From the NCBI RefSeq assembly GCF_900099775.1, contig NZ_FMTM01000008.1, positions 186,001-250,000 on the forward strand: 64,000 nucleotides of DNA. The letters run 5' to 3'. How positions within the stretch are numbered: position 1 is the stretch's first letter; the number at the start of each line of letters is the position of its first letter. The DNA is from Rhizobium mongolense subsp. loessense. GTDB taxonomy: Bacteria; Pseudomonadota; Alphaproteobacteria; Rhizobiales; Rhizobiaceae. Below, piece by piece: positions 1 through 8,169 of the stretch. The position numbers and the translations under genes are program-made. The notes under the pieces were generated by a model. That model was given only the letters and a program-made list of their open reading frames with translations. It made no database searches and was not told the origin of the DNA.

Positions 1-1
1 G

Positions 2-217
2 GCGAATCCCACGGTCGTGTCGCCCATCATGGGCGCCCGCACAGTTGCCCAGGCGGAGGAAAATCTGGGCGCTCTGGACGTGGCGCTGTCGCCGGAGCAG
101 CTCGATCGCCTCAACCGAGTAAGCGGCCCAGATCCGATATTCCCTGCCCGTTTCGTAGATCGCCCATTGGTTCAGCAACTCATCTTCGGCGGAGCTTGCG
201 TGGCTCGCCGCCTCTGA
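2..217 (+). CDS. Aldo/keto reductase, C-terminal fragment (cut by window edge)
   Basis: The frame is open from the first base and ends at a TGA at 215-217. It encodes the last 71 residues of an NADP-dependent aldo/keto reductase. The stretch SPIMGARTVAQAEENLGALD followed by LSPEQLDRLNRVS is the usual end of the barrel, where the conserved G-R/A-R-T...N helix binds the cofactor phosphate. The start lies outside the window, so substrate and length cannot be judged. Confidence 0.8.
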   Translation, partial: ANPTVVSPIMGARTVAQAEENLGALDVALSPEQLDRLNRVSGPDPIFPARFVDRPLVQQLIFGGACVARRL

Positions 218-297
218 ACTCAGACGAAGAAGACCGACATGCATGACGGCGGTTGTCCAGACAGTGCCTTCTCGCCCTTCAGCAACACAAGAAAGCA

Positions 298-638
298 ATG
301 ACACCCATGACCTTTTCTTCACTGACCGATCGCCTCACCGCTGGGGGCCGCAAACTGCTGGTCGCGTCAGCATTCTTGGCCATCATCGGACCGGCGCATG
401 CCGAGACCAGCGCGCCGGACGCCCGCGCCGATTGGGCGTTACGTCGAGGCCCCGCGGTAAACGCGAACGTGCCTATGAAGGGCGCTACGAAGTGGCCGGC
501 ACACATATCGAATATTGGGACGACACCGGCTTCACCGCCGATGGCGACTTCGTCGACGCAAATATCTTGCACCACGGCGGTATGGTTTTGCGCCGACTTA
601 CGGATCATTTCGCAGACCCCTCCATCTCGAAACGATAG
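298..638 (+). pseudogene. Decayed Atu4866-domain exported protein
   Basis: An ATG at 298 opens a frame with a clear signal peptide (LLVASAFLAIIGPAHA, then a likely cleavage before ETSAP). That frame soon loses homology. The family's C-terminal block, ERAYEGRYEVAGTHIEYWDD then TGFTADGDFVDANILHHGGM, sits in another forward frame that ends at 638. Between them a third frame reads GRYVEA, matching the family's GRYDEARG, so at least two frame changes and a deletion of the middle (the usual WVTADGYIRHELLPNG part) are needed. No continuous product can be made. Atu4866-like proteins are small lipocalin-like barrels of unknown role. Confidence 0.7.
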
Positions 639-1048
639 TAGCGCAGCGCAGATCTGGTTTTAGCCGTCGCCCATAGGCGATGCTTCGTCGCAGAAGATGA
701 GTTGTCGTACGCCATCCAAGGAGGTCCCATCGTCCCGCACCCTTTGGTGCGAGGAAACTGATTGAAGACTGAAGAGCGCGGCAGCGCAGGGCGCGAGATT
801 CCTCGCCTCGAAAGCTCGCAAACCGCTGAGCGCACGTTGTCGCTGCCATCCTCGGCAAGGTCATAAAATTAGCCGAACAGAAGCGCTCCCAGCAGATGCC
901 CCTGAGTTGACCACGTCATCGACAAGGACGGGCCTGCGGAGGATGGAGGGCAGACGCTTAAAAGCGCCACCATTCAGGTGTCTGTCAGCTTCGGGTCGCA
1001 ATGAGCGCATGCTGCCTCGCAGGTAGCGTTCCGAGGCAGAGGCATTCG
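639..1048. other. 410-base stretch without a recognisable gene
   Basis: Short open frames exist on both strands, but none has a ribosome-binding site or recognisable sequence. The stretch probably holds the promoter of the phosphatase gene at 1049 and remnants from the decayed gene upstream. Confidence 0.4.
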
Positions 1049-1624
1049 ATGACGGTAAAATACTTCCCACGCTACGGGAAGGCGGCGCTAAGGCTCTTCG
1101 GCCTATTCCTGCTCACCGCAGGCGGTTATTTTCTTTATCTGCAGGCAACGGACAATTTCGCAACGGTCGTTGCCGGCGAAGTCTACCGTTCGTCGCAGCC
1201 GTCCGCCCAATCAATCACAGAGCTTGAAAAACAGTATGGCATCAGAACGATCCTCAACCTCAGGGGTAAAGCCGACAGCTCCAAATGGTACGCCGACGAG
1301 GTTCATCAGGCGAAAGCATTGAACATTGTCCATATCAACTTCAAAATGTCCGCTGGAAGAGAACTGAGCCCGGAACAGGCCAAGGATCTCATCGCCATCA
1401 TGCGGGACGCGCCGAAACCGCTGCTGATCCATTGCCGCGCCGGCGCCGATCGCACCGGGCTTGCCTCCGCTCTCTATCTGGCCGCCGTCGCCGGCAAGGA
1501 CGAAGAGGCTGCCGAGGGGCAGTTATCGCTTCTCTACGGGCACCTGCCCTTCCCGTTCAGCCGCGCTTTCGCGATGGATCGCACGTTCGAGAAAATGGAG
1601 ACCTTCGTTTTTGGCAGATCCTGA
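1049..1624 (+). CDS. Membrane-anchored dual-specificity/tyrosine phosphatase
   Basis: A 191-residue protein. The ATG at 1049 is chosen because the protein then begins with a short basic segment followed by one transmembrane helix (about residues 13-31, LRLFGLFLLTAGGYFLYLQA). The rest resembles small cysteine phosphatases: EVYRSSQPS near residue 44, the general region IRTILNLRG, and the signature loop HCRAGADRTG with catalytic Cys129 and phosphate-binding Arg135. The catalytic domain should face the periplasm if the helix is an uncleaved anchor. The physiological substrate is unknown; relatives act on phosphotyrosine or phosphoinositides. It stands upstream of sthA on the same strand, about 100 bases away, so co-transcription is possible. 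Confidence 0.8.
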   Translation: MTVKYFPRYGKAALRLFGLFLLTAGGYFLYLQATDNFATVVAGEVYRSSQPSAQSITELEKQYGIRTILNLRGKADSSKWYADEVHQAKALNIVHINFKMSAGRELSPEQAKDLIAIMRDAPKPLLIHCRAGADRTGLASALYLAAVAGKDEEAAEGQLSLLYGHLPFPFSRAFAMDRTFEKMETFVFGRS

Positions 1625-1727
1625 CAGTAGCCGTAAAACGATCTGTAAACATTGACCAGCTACCCGTGGATGAGCGACATTTTGCGTTGCAAAATATGAT
1701 TCCAAATTCCAATTCCGGGGCTGAGCC

Positions 1728-3134
1728 ATGTTTCAGTACGATCTTGTTGTTGTGGGCAGCGGTCCGGCGGGGCGCCGAGGTGCCATCCAGGCTGCGAAGC
1801 TCGGCAAGAAGGTCCTGGTCATCGAACAGGGCAAGCGTGTCGGCGGTGTTTCGGTTCATACGGGCACCATCCCTTCCAAGACGCTGCGGGAGACGGCTCT
1901 CAATCTCTCCGGCTGGCGCGAGCGCGGCTTCTACGGCCGTGCCTATCGCGTCAAGGAAGAGATCAGCGCCGAGGATCTGCGCCGCCGCCTCTTGATTACG
2001 CTCGACCACGAGGTAGAAGTGCTCGAGCACCAGTTCGCCCGCAACCGCGTCCAGCATATCCGCGGCAGGGCAAGCTTCGTTGATCCCTCGACGCTGCAGG
2101 TGATCAAGGACGACGGAGAGACCATGCAGGTGAGCTGCGCCAGCATCCTGCTTGCCGTCGGCACCAAGCCTTTCCGCCCGGACTACATCCCCTTCGACGG
2201 CAAGAGCGTAATCGACAGCGACGAACTGCTCGACATCAAGGAACTGCCGCGTTCGATGGTCGTCATCGGCGCAGGCGTCATCGGCATCGAATATGCGACG
2301 ATCTTCAGCGCCCTGGATACCGCCGTGACCCTGCTCGATCCCAAGTCGACAATGCTCGATTTCATTGACAAGGAGATCGTTGAGGATTTCACCTACCAGC
2401 TCCGCGACCGCAACATGAAATTACTGCTCGGCCAGAAGGCGGACAAGGTGGAGCCTCTCGAAAATGGCAAAGTCGCGCTGACGCTCGACAACGGCCGCCA
2501 CCTGACGACAGACATGGTGCTTTTTGCCGCCGGACGCATGGGCGCGACGGACGCGCTCAACCTTGCTGCCGCCGGCCTCGAGGCCGACAGCCGTGGCCGA
2601 CTGAAGGTCAATCCGGAAACCTTCCAGACCTCGGTGCCGAACATCTATGCCGCCGGCGACGTCGTCGGCTTTCCGAGCCTCGCCTCGACTTCGATGGAGC
2701 AGGGCCGCATCGCCGCCCGCGTCGCCATCGGCGCGATCGCCAAGGAGCCTCCGAAATACTTCCCTTACGGCATCTATGCCGTGCCGGAGATTTCGACCTG
2801 CGGCCTTTCGGAAGAAGAGGTCAAGGAGCGCGGCATTCCCTACGAATGCGGCATCGCCCGATTCCGCGAGACCTCGCGCGGTCACATCATGGGCCTCGAA
2901 ACCGGTCTCTTGAAGATGATCTTTTCACTGAAGACCCGCCGCCTGCTCGGCGTTCACATCGTCGGCGAAGGGGCGACCGAACTCGTGCATATCGGCCAGG
3001 CTGTGCTCAATCTCAAGGGCACCGTCGAGTATTTCGTCGAGAATACCTTCAACTATCCGACGCTTGCGGAAGCCTACAAGATCGCCGGTCTCGACGCCTG
3101 GAACCGCATGGGCGACATCAAATCGGAACTCTGA
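1728..3134 (+). CDS. sthA: Soluble pyridine nucleotide transhydrogenase
   Basis: A 468-residue flavoprotein of the disulfide reductase family. It balances NADPH and NADH pools in the cytosol. The N-terminal FAD site reads VVGSGPAGRRGAIQAAKLGKKVLVIE. The region where lipoamide and glutathione reductases have two redox cysteines reads GGVSVHTGTIPSKTLRE, with the first cysteine replaced, as in SthA. The second nucleotide-binding motif is VVIGAGVIGIEYATI near residue 180, the FAD motif NIYAAGDVVG near residue 304, and the dimerisation domain fills the C-terminus (GVHIVGEGATELVHIG). Length agrees with the family (about 465). A bidirectional terminator separates it from the convergent tig gene. Confidence 0.92.
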   Translation: MFQYDLVVVGSGPAGRRGAIQAAKLGKKVLVIEQGKRVGGVSVHTGTIPSKTLRETALNLSGWRERGFYGRAYRVKEEISAEDLRRRLLITLDHEVEVLEHQFARNRVQHIRGRASFVDPSTLQVIKDDGETMQVSCASILLAVGTKPFRPDYIPFDGKSVIDSDELLDIKELPRSMVVIGAGVIGIEYATIFSALDTAVTLLDPKSTMLDFIDKEIVEDFTYQLRDRNMKLLLGQKADKVEPLENGKVALTLDNGRHLTTDMVLFAAGRMGATDALNLAAAGLEADSRGRLKVNPETFQTSVPNIYAAGDVVGFPSLASTSMEQGRIAARVAIGAIAKEPPKYFPYGIYAVPEISTCGLSEEEVKERGIPYECGIARFRETSRGHIMGLETGLLKMIFSLKTRRLLGVHIVGEGATELVHIGQAVLNLKGTVEYFVENTFNYPTLAEAYKIAGLDAWNRMGDIKSEL

Positions 3135-3194
3135 GCCGCCCGCCTCGTTTGGCAAGGCCTGCCCAGCACAGCACTCGCATTGCCGCCCAAAGAA

Positions 3195-3230
3195 AAGGCC
3201 CCGCCGACCACCCGGCAGGGCCTTGAATTT
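3195..3230. terminator. Bidirectional terminator between sthA and tig
   Basis: GC-rich hairpin AAGGCCC...GGGCCTT with T/A-rich tails on both sides, placed between two convergent genes. Confidence 0.7.
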
Positions 3231-3248
3231 TAGACCTTGAAGAGCCGA

Positions 3249-4730
3249 TTACTCGGCGTCGCCTTCGGAGGCCTTCTTCTTCGGAGCGGCCTTCTTTTTT
3301 GGAGCAGCGGCCTCTTCGCCTTCGGAAGCTTCAGCCTTTGCGGATGCTTTCTTCTTCGGCGCGGCCTTCTTGGTTTCCTTCACTGAACCTTCGCCTTCTT
3401 CGTCGGCGAGCAGTTCTTCCTTGGTGACCTTCTTGTCCGTGACCTCGATCTCGGTCAGCAGGTGGTCGATGACCTTTTCCTCAAAGATAGGCGCGCGGAT
3501 CGAAGCGGCGGCGCCCGGCTGGCTGCGGAAGAACTCGAGGATCTGCTTCTCCTGGCCCGGATACTGGCGCAGCTGCTCGTAAATCGCGCGCTGCATTTCG
3601 TCTTCGCTCACTTCGACACCGGCCTTTTCGCCGATTTCGGAGAGGACGAGGCCGAGGCGGACGCGGCGTTCGGCGAGTGTCTTGTATTCTTCCTTGGCCT
3701 TCTCTTCCGTCGTGTCTTCGTCTTCGAACGTCTTGCCGGACTGAGCGAGATCGTTGTTCACCTGGCTCCAGATGCCGTTATATTCGGCTTCAACGAGCGA
3801 CTTCGGGGTCTCGAACTTGTACATCTCGTCGAGCTGGTCGAGGATCTGGCGCTTGACCTTCTGGCGGGTCAGCGAGCCATACTGCGACTCGATCTGGCCG
3901 CGGACGATTTCCTTCAGGCGATCGGCGGATTCCAGGCCGAGCTTCTTTGCCAGCTCGTCATTGATTTCCACGTCAGCCGGAGCAGCAACGTCCTTGACGG
4001 TGACGTCGAAGGTGGCTTCCTTACCGGCAAGGTTCTTTGCCGGATAGTCGGCCGGGAAGGTCACGGTGATGGTCTTCTCATCGCCAGCCTTGACGCCGAC
4101 GAGCTGGTCTTCGAAGCCCGGGATGAAGCGGCCGGAGCCGAGGACGAGTTCAGCACCCTGATCGGTGCCGCCTTCGAAGGCTTCACCGTCGACCTTGCCG
4201 ACGTAATCCATTGTGACGCGGTCGTCATTGGCGGCCTTGCCCTTCTTGGTCTCGTAAGAACGAGCGCTTTCGGCAACCTTGAGAACCTGCTCGTTGACTT
4301 CTTCGTCTGAAATATCAACGACTTCGCGGGTGATCTTGATGCCCTCGACGGACTTCAGTTCAATCGGCGGCAGAACTTCATAGGAGAGCGTGAATTCGAA
4401 GTCCTGCTCAGCGGCGAGGATCTTGTCAGCTTCGTCCTTGTCTTCCGTCATTGCGATTTCCGGCTGCGTGGCGGACTTCTCGCCACGGCTGGAAAGGATC
4501 TGGGTAGGCTGCTCGCGAACGATCTCGTTGACGAGATCGGCCATGATGGACTTGCCGTAGACCTTCTTGAGGTGGGCGACCGGCACCTTTCCCGGACGGA
4601 AACCATTGATGCGCACCTTGTCCTTTACGTCGGCAAGGCGCTCGTTCATCTTGTTTTCCATGTCCTTGGCCGGGATAACGACCTTGATTTCGCGCTTCAG
4701 CCCTTCAGCGAGCGTTTCGATAACCTGCAT
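3249..4730 (-). CDS. tig: Trigger factor, ribosome-associated chaperone and peptidyl-prolyl isomerase
   Basis: A 493-residue protein with the three trigger factor domains in order. The ribosome-binding domain (residues 1 to about 115) carries the signature loop GFRPGKVP. The FKBP-type isomerase domain (about 155-245) includes [19 protein letters not shown] and [17 protein letters not shown]. The long helical C-terminal domain holds nascent chains. It is longer than the E. coli protein (432) because of a Lys/Ala/Glu-rich tail with repeated APKKKA units, common in rhizobia. The gene faces sthA and lies downstream of the disrupted tRNA-Leu gene. Confidence 0.95.
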   Translation of the reverse strand: MQVIETLAEGLKREIKVVIPAKDMENKMNERLADVKDKVRINGFRPGKVPVAHLKKVYGKSIMADLVNEIVREQPTQILSSRGEKSATQPEIAMTEDKDEADKILAAEQDFEFTLSYEVLPPIELKSVEGIKITREVVDISDEEVNEQVLKVAESARSYETKKGKAANDDRVTMDYVGKVDGEAFEGGTDQGAELVLGSGRFIPGFEDQLVGVKAGDEKTITVTFPADYPAKNLAGKEATFDVTVKDVAAPADVEINDELAKKLGLESADRLKEIVRGQIESQYGSLTRQKVKRQILDQLDEMYKFETPKSLVEAEYNGIWSQVNNDLAQSGKTFEDEDTTEEKAKEEYKTLAERRVRLGLVLSEIGEKAGVEVSEDEMQRAIYEQLRQYPGQEKQILEFFRSQPGAAASIRAPIFEEKVIDHLLTEIEVTDKKVTKEELLADEEGEGSVKETKKAAPKKKASAKAEASEGEEAAAPKKKAAPKKKASEGDAE

Positions 4731-4915
4731 GTCTTCCTACCTTCATTTCGTGGCGGCCGTGCCCAGACGCCGTTCGTTTCGATGAGCACGACGCCGGAAA
4801 AATTGCCGCGCGTGGCTTTTGTCAGATTCCAATGCATCCCACCCAAGGGGGGACGGCGCCATCCTGCCGGGTAATTGGGGCGACCTATCGGGTCTTCCCA
4901 CCTGCAAGCCAGCTT

Positions 4916-4972
4916 TGGTGCGGGTAGAGAGACTTGAACTCCCACGCCTTGCGGCACCAGAACCTAAATCTG
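4916..4972 (-). pseudogene. 3' half of host tRNA-Leu(UAG), split by the prophage
   Basis: Read on the minus strand this is the 3' part of a tRNA-Leu: second side of the anticodon arm, variable arm, T arm with GTTCAAGTC, acceptor strand TACCCGC and an encoded CCA (4918-4916). The first 15 bases are the attachment core. Upstream sequence is phage DNA with no D arm or acceptor strand, so no functional tRNA can be made here. Joined to 47518-47476 it gives an 85-nt tRNA-Leu with anticodon UAG, a perfect 7-bp acceptor stem and a perfect 5-bp anticodon stem. Confidence 0.9.
4958..4972. other. attL core
   Basis: CAGAACCTAAATCTG, identical to attR at 47476-47490. It covers the anticodon loop and both anticodon-stem strands of the host tRNA-Leu. 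Identity ends abruptly on both sides. Confidence 0.9.
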
Positions 4973-5024
4973 AATTTCGATTTATACTTCCGGTGAAAGC
5001 CCAGCCTTTTCAGGCGCTTACGTA

Positions 5025-5087
5025 GTGTCACAATCCCTTTACTACCCAGTGTGCCACCGGAAAATGGCACATTGTGTCATGTGTCAC
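5025..5087. other. Candidate integrase/excisionase arm-type sites at attL
   Basis: GTGTCAC occurs at 5025-5031 and GTGTCAT-GTGTCAC occurs as a tandem pair at 5074-5087, overlapping the integrase stop codon. The same word occurs as an inverted pair near attR (47331-47347). Repeated short words flanking a core are typical of arm-type recombinase binding sites. This role is inferred. Confidence 0.4.
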
Positions 5088-6103
5088 GCTCCGATTTCCG
5101 GCCCCTGATACTCTGACAGCTTCTGGATTGCAAGGCGCTTACGCTCGGCTGACGTATGAGCATAACGCTGGGTGGTTTCGATGCGTTTGTGACCGAGCAA
5201 TTCCTGCGCCGTGCGGATGTCCGTATGAAGCAACAGGTTGGTGGCGAACGTGTGGCGCAGTACGTGTGGCACGTAGTTGCGGTCGTCCGTCATGCCGAGA
5301 TCGGACTGCATCTTCTTCCAGTGATCGCGATAGATGGCAGGCTTCTGCTGGAAGAGTTTTGCATCGGGGTCATTGAGAGGCTTAGCCCTGCGGAGGAGAA
5401 CTTCCTTCGCCCTGGCTGTGAGCGGTACATCTCGGTTCGTCCCGGCCTTCGTGTCATAGGTCCAGAGGTCAGCCAGATCGACATCCCTCTTGGTGATCTT
5501 CAACACTTCGCCCTGTCGGAAGCCTGTATCCAGAGAGATTATGATGTAATCCCTCAGCTCATCCTCGGCCATCTCTTCGCACCATTTGAGCATGGCATCG
5601 ATCTCCCCCTCTTCATAGAACCTGACGCGGGTTTTGCGCTCCTTGATCAGGCCGATTTCGAAGAGCTTTTCGAGCTTGCTCAGCTTGTGCGCTTCCTTCA
5701 CCATCGTGGAGAAGGCAGCGAGCTTGCGATTGATCGTGGCATCAGACCGTTTCCAGCTCGATACCACCCGCTTGATCTTCAACGTGTCCTCGTAGCCGAG
5801 CGTCTTCACGTCCCTCGTCGGGCCGAGAATGTCGACTACGTGCTGTCCGTTGATGAGAGCGGTCTTCTCTCCCTTGGTTCCCTTCCAGCGCGTCTCAGCG
5901 ACGAGATTGAAGAGTTCCTGAAGGGTCATTACGGGTTCGGCGGGCTCCTCAGCCTTCTTGTCGAAGGTACCGGCGAGCATTTCCGCCTTAGTCTTGGCTT
6001 CCCAGATCTCAGCCTCAAGCTTTGTTGGGAAGTCCTTTCTCTCGCGTCGTCCTTTGTATGAGACGGCGGCTTGCCAAGAAGCTCCGCGTGGTTTAACTGG
6101 CAT
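5084..6103 (-). CDS. int: Tyrosine recombinase (phage integrase)
   Basis: A 339-residue site-specific recombinase that would integrate and excise the prophage at the tRNA-Leu anticodon arm. The ATG at 6103 is chosen because AAAGGAGA stands 5-6 bases upstream; a longer frame would run through the phage tRNA gene as antisense. The N-terminal part is an AP2-like/SAM-like arm and core-binding region. The catalytic domain shows the conserved arginine in TGFRQGE, the HxLRH box ([12 protein letters not shown]), the [12 protein letters not shown] box and its nucleophilic tyrosine. It lies about 110 bases from attL and points toward it, the usual position for integrases. Confidence 0.93.
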   Translation of the reverse strand: MPVKPRGASWQAAVSYKGRRERKDFPTKLEAEIWEAKTKAEMLAGTFDKKAEEPAEPVMTLQELFNLVAETRWKGTKGEKTALINGQHVVDILGPTRDVKTLGYEDTLKIKRVVSSWKRSDATINRKLAAFSTMVKEAHKLSKLEKLFEIGLIKERKTRVRFYEEGEIDAMLKWCEEMAEDELRDYIIISLDTGFRQGEVLKITKRDVDLADLWTYDTKAGTNRDVPLTARAKEVLLRRAKPLNDPDAKLFQQKPAIYRDHWKKMQSDLGMTDDRNYVPHVLRHTFATNLLLHTDIRTAQELLGHKRIETTQRYAHTSAERKRLAIQKLSEYQGPEIGA

Positions 6104-6119
6104 CCATTCTCCTTTCGTT

Positions 6120-6204
6120 GCCCAGTTGGCGGAATTGGTAGACGCACTTGGTTTAGGTCCAAGCGCCGAGAGGTGTGGGGGTTCGAGTCCCTCACTGGGC
6201 ACCA
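6120..6204 (+). tRNA. Phage-encoded tRNA-Leu(UAG)
   Basis: An 85-nt complete tRNA with encoded CCA (6202-6204). Acceptor strands GCCCAGT and ACTGGGC pair over 7 bp. The anticodon stem CTTGG/CCAAG encloses TTTAGGT (anticodon UAG), the variable arm is long as for leucine, and the T arm holds GTTCGAGTC. It has the same anticodon as the host tRNA-Leu that the prophage destroys, but most other positions differ. Only TTTAGGT is shared with the attachment core, so it is a poor integration target. It is packed between the integrase start and the end of the regulator gene (overlap 6192-6204, opposite strand). A weak promoter-like pair, TTGCCA at 6071 and TTAACT at 6093, lies upstream. Confidence 0.95.
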
Positions 6205-6578
6205 TTCACGAACGACCCGTCTACCTTGGTGTCGTCCACGCCCATTAGCTGCGCCATACGGGCAGCCAATAGCTTCCCTGTCGGAGACAGGTAGCAAAGG
6301 GTATTTCTCAGATCGTTCGGGTCTCGCTCTACGCGGACCAGCTTCAACCCCTCAGTGCCTTTACGCACGGCCTTGTCACCGAGGTCGCCAAGAGCGCGAC
6401 TGATCGACGGCTGAGGTATGCCGGTAAGCTTTCGTATGTCGGAGGAGGACATGCCCTCCTTCGCAGCAACCGTTAAGAAGACCTCGAGCGTCTGAACAGA
6501 CATCAAGGCCTTCTCGTCCTGAAGTTTACGAACCTCGTTCATCACCGCGCTCAAGCGCGAAAACAGAGCCTTTGGCAT
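6192..6578 (-). CDS. Winged-helix (MarR-like) regulator, candidate prophage repressor
   Basis: A 128-residue DNA-binding protein. The core reads [24 protein letters not shown], a winged helix-turn-helix, then a basic wing and [16 protein letters not shown], the usual MarR-family ending. The ATG at 6578 has GAGG nine bases upstream; an ATG at 6587 sits too close to the same site. The stop overlaps the phage tRNA-Leu on the other strand. One of the 16 palindromes (6628-6641) lies about 50 bases upstream, compatible with autoregulation. MarR proteins bind short palindromes as dimers, so this is the best visible candidate to read ATYCAC-NN-GTGRAT. That assignment is inference. Confidence 0.65.
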   Translation of the reverse strand: MPKALFSRLSAVMNEVRKLQDEKALMSVQTLEVFLTVAAKEGMSSSDIRKLTGIPQPSISRALGDLGDKAVRKGTEGLKLVRVERDPNDLRNTLCYLSPTGKLLAARMAQLMGVDDTKVDGSFVNGAQ

Positions 6579-6627
6579 ATTCAGCATCCTCTAAATTGCC
6601 CAAATCAGGGGCGATACGGGGAAACCG

Positions 6628-6641
6628 ATACACCGGTGATT
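6628..6641. promoter_or_regulatory. Palindromic operator-like site 1
   Basis: ATACACCGGTGATT, a slightly degenerate copy upstream of the winged-helix regulator gene. Confidence 0.55.
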
Positions 6642-6879
6642 AGGTTTTTGCAACAAACAGCGAAATGTAGCAGCGACCAACCCACATTTCGTGGTTTCCA
6701 TCGTCGCAGCGATAGCTAAAGAAGCGATCCAGAATACGCGAGCCTTCGATCTCGACATATACCTCAAATCGCTTGGTTTTCTTGAATAGACGCACCTGAT
6801 TGTCCTCGCTCGCCGTTCTCGTCCTGTTCACGTTTTCAGGACTGCGTAGGGTATACTCTTCCGACCAGCTCCAGAGCAA
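6640..6879 (-). CDS. Small protein of unknown function
   Basis: A 79-residue frame, not recognised. The C-terminal part (RFEVYVEIEGSRILDRFFSY, then CDDGNHEMWVGRCYISLFVA) looks like a small beta-rich domain. The start is uncertain and no strong ribosome-binding site was seen. Its stop overlaps operator-like site 1. It is in the same direction as the regulator and may share its transcript. Confidence 0.35.
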   Translation of the reverse strand: MLWSWSEEYTLRSPENVNRTRTASEDNQVRLFKKTKRFEVYVEIEGSRILDRFFSYRCDDGNHEMWVGRCYISLFVAKT

Positions 6880-7260
6880 GCGGCAAAACAGCCACAGGTG
6901 GATAGATTGGAAGCTTAAGTTGTCATTTCATCGCGGTTGTGGTGTGCTGCATGATGCTGATTTCACATTAAATTTCGTTAATGGGATAGGATTTCATTCC
7001 TACCTCACACATGCGTTGCGGGTATACCAGCCATGCAATTCCTTGAAATCTGCTCCACCCATACACGGTGATGATACGCGGGCAGTGATTGCCCAAAGCG
7101 AAGTCAAAAGAGGCACTTATTAGGGGTTGTTAATAAAGTGGCGCGAACATCCATATTTATTAAACTTCCCTGTGTATTATTGTGGATAAACCACGACCAT
7201 CAGGGACCGCGTAACGATCCCTTAGGTTTCGGCCTTGACTGGCCTCATCAGGTGGTGGGT
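6880..7260. other. 380-base AT-rich region without a clear gene
   Basis: No supported gene. The stretch has runs rich in A and T (around 6960-6990 and 7130-7180), consistent with a promoter region for the leftward genes. A sequence near 7255-7275 resembles a tRNA T loop, but no acceptor or anticodon stem can be formed around it. Confidence 0.35.
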
Positions 7261-7590
7261 TCAAATTCTCTCATTGTTGCTTGACTGGTTAATGACATCG
7301 TCGAGGACCGCGTAGGCTTTGTCGTTGTCCTCCCAGATCAGATCGCGAGCGCGGGCCATCGGAGCAAGGATGGCGTTCATGATGGCCATGGCGCTGGCCT
7401 GATCGACGAAGTCGCCAATCGCCCTGGCCTCGCCATTGGTCAGGATGCCGTAGATCGTCCAAGTCAGCTTCACTTCCCCGAGCTTGACGAGACGCGCCTT
7501 GTCTTCTTCGAACGCTTCAAGCGTCCGGTAGCTGATGAAAGCCCCGTTCACGTCGATGCAGGGGCGAACTTCGTAGTAGTCAAATTCCAT
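7261..7590 (-). CDS. Phage accessory protein of unknown function
   Basis: A 109-residue soluble protein beginning MEFDYYEVRPCIDVNGAF. The ATG at 7590 is preferred because TGAGG lies about 10 bases upstream and the longer frame has no good site. It has a mixed alpha/beta look with an acidic C-terminal half (LIWEDNDKAYAVLDDVI). No family was recognised. It is part of a leftward group of small genes with 7674-7844 and 7844-8065. Confidence 0.55.
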   Translation of the reverse strand: MEFDYYEVRPCIDVNGAFISYRTLEAFEEDKARLVKLGEVKLTWTIYGILTNGEARAIGDFVDQASAMAIMNAILAPMARARDLIWEDNDKAYAVLDDVINQSSNNERI

Positions 7591-7626
7591 CTTGGTAATC
7601 CTCAGGGCAGCCATCATCAGCCCGCG

Positions 7627-7669
7627 CATGCCAAGCGCAGGGACAGGCCCCAGAGAGGCCCGTTTCGGC
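7627..7669. repeat. Direct repeat copy 1 (about 42 bp)
   Basis: Begins CATGCCAAGC and ends GGCCCGTTTCGGC. It is about 80% identical to 8106-8147. It lies in the leader between the 56-residue gene and the gene starting at 7590. Confidence 0.65.
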
Positions 7670-7673
7670 GGAT

Positions 7674-7844
7674 TTAGGAGGAGTGAACGACGACCGAGGA
7701 GCGCCACCCTGCGAGCAGTCGGGCTGTCGTGATCGCGGCTGAGCGCTTCGTGTAGGTGCCGATTGGCGTGATCCAGCCCGGAATGACTGAAGTCACCGCC
7801 CAGCGACCCTTGGCCACCTTGCGAACGTGATAGGTAGCGGCCAT
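7674..7844 (-). CDS. 56-residue phage protein
   Basis: The start ATG overlaps the stop of the preceding gene (TAATG at 7846-7842), so the two are likely translationally coupled. The product begins MAATYHVRKVAKGRWAVTSV and continues with a Thr/Ala/Arg-rich helix. The pattern of a short strand (YHV), WAV and a C-terminal helix with T.A...AR resembles DUF2188-type small proteins. This is only a resemblance; function is unknown. Confidence 0.5.
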   Translation of the reverse strand: MAATYHVRKVAKGRWAVTSVIPGWITPIGTYTKRSAAITTARLLAGWRSSVVVHSS

Positions 7845-8065
7845 TACGCGCCCTCCCCGTTCAGCTTGGCGACTGCGGCCATGATTTCAGCCTGCGTGTC
7901 GCCAGTGGTGATGACTTTCAGGTCTTTGCGCTTGGCCTCTCCGCTTTCGAGATAGCCAGCGTATTCCGCCCTCACGTCTTCCCGCTCATAAGCGCCAAAC
8001 TCAGGCGACCAGCGCCCGTTAATGCGAATGACCAGCGTGTGATATTTCCTCGGCTTTCGTGCCAT
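7844..8065 (-). CDS. 73-residue phage protein of unknown function
   Basis: A basic small protein starting MARKPRKYHTLVIRINGRWS and ending with a helix (DTQAEIMAAVAKLNGEGA). The ATG at 8065 is preceded by AAGGAAATGAGGG. The fold appears to be a few strands plus a helix, as in the following 56-residue protein, with which it is coupled by an overlapping stop/start. No family was recognised. Confidence 0.55.
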   Translation of the reverse strand: MARKPRKYHTLVIRINGRWSPEFGAYEREDVRAEYAGYLESGEAKRKDLKVITTGDTQAEIMAAVAKLNGEGA

Positions 8066-8105
8066 TCCCTCATTTCCTTCAATCGGCAGCCATCTTCAGG
8101 CGAGC

Positions 8106-8147
8106 CATGCCAAGGCCCGCGACAGGCCCGCTAAGGCCCGTTTCGGC
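8106..8147. repeat. Direct repeat copy 2 (about 42 bp)
   Basis: Begins CATGCCAAGG and ends GGCCCGTTTCGGC. It sits in the gap between the GP88-like gene and the 73-residue gene, as copy 1 sits upstream of the gene at 7590. It may be a shared leader or promoter module. Confidence 0.65.
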
Positions 8148-8152
8148 ATTTA

Positions 8153-8166
8153 ATTCACCGGTGAAT
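8153..8166. promoter_or_regulatory. Palindromic operator-like site 2
   Basis: ATTCACCGGTGAAT, the perfect 14-base palindrome and closest match to the consensus. It lies 4 bases beyond the GP88-like stop codon. Confidence 0.75.
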
Positions 8167-8169
8167 GAA

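Noticed and set aside
861-1070. 69-residue minus-strand frame with a VLVDDVVNSG-like string
   Set aside because: It resembles a phosphoribosyltransferase motif by chance only; no flanking family sequence exists.
5156-6061. 301-residue plus-strand frame opposite the integrase
   Set aside because: The integrase motifs are on the other strand; the frame has no homology features.
7200-7280. tRNA-like sequence with GGTTCAAATTC
   Set aside because: The supposed T stem does not pair, and no acceptor or anticodon stem exists around it.
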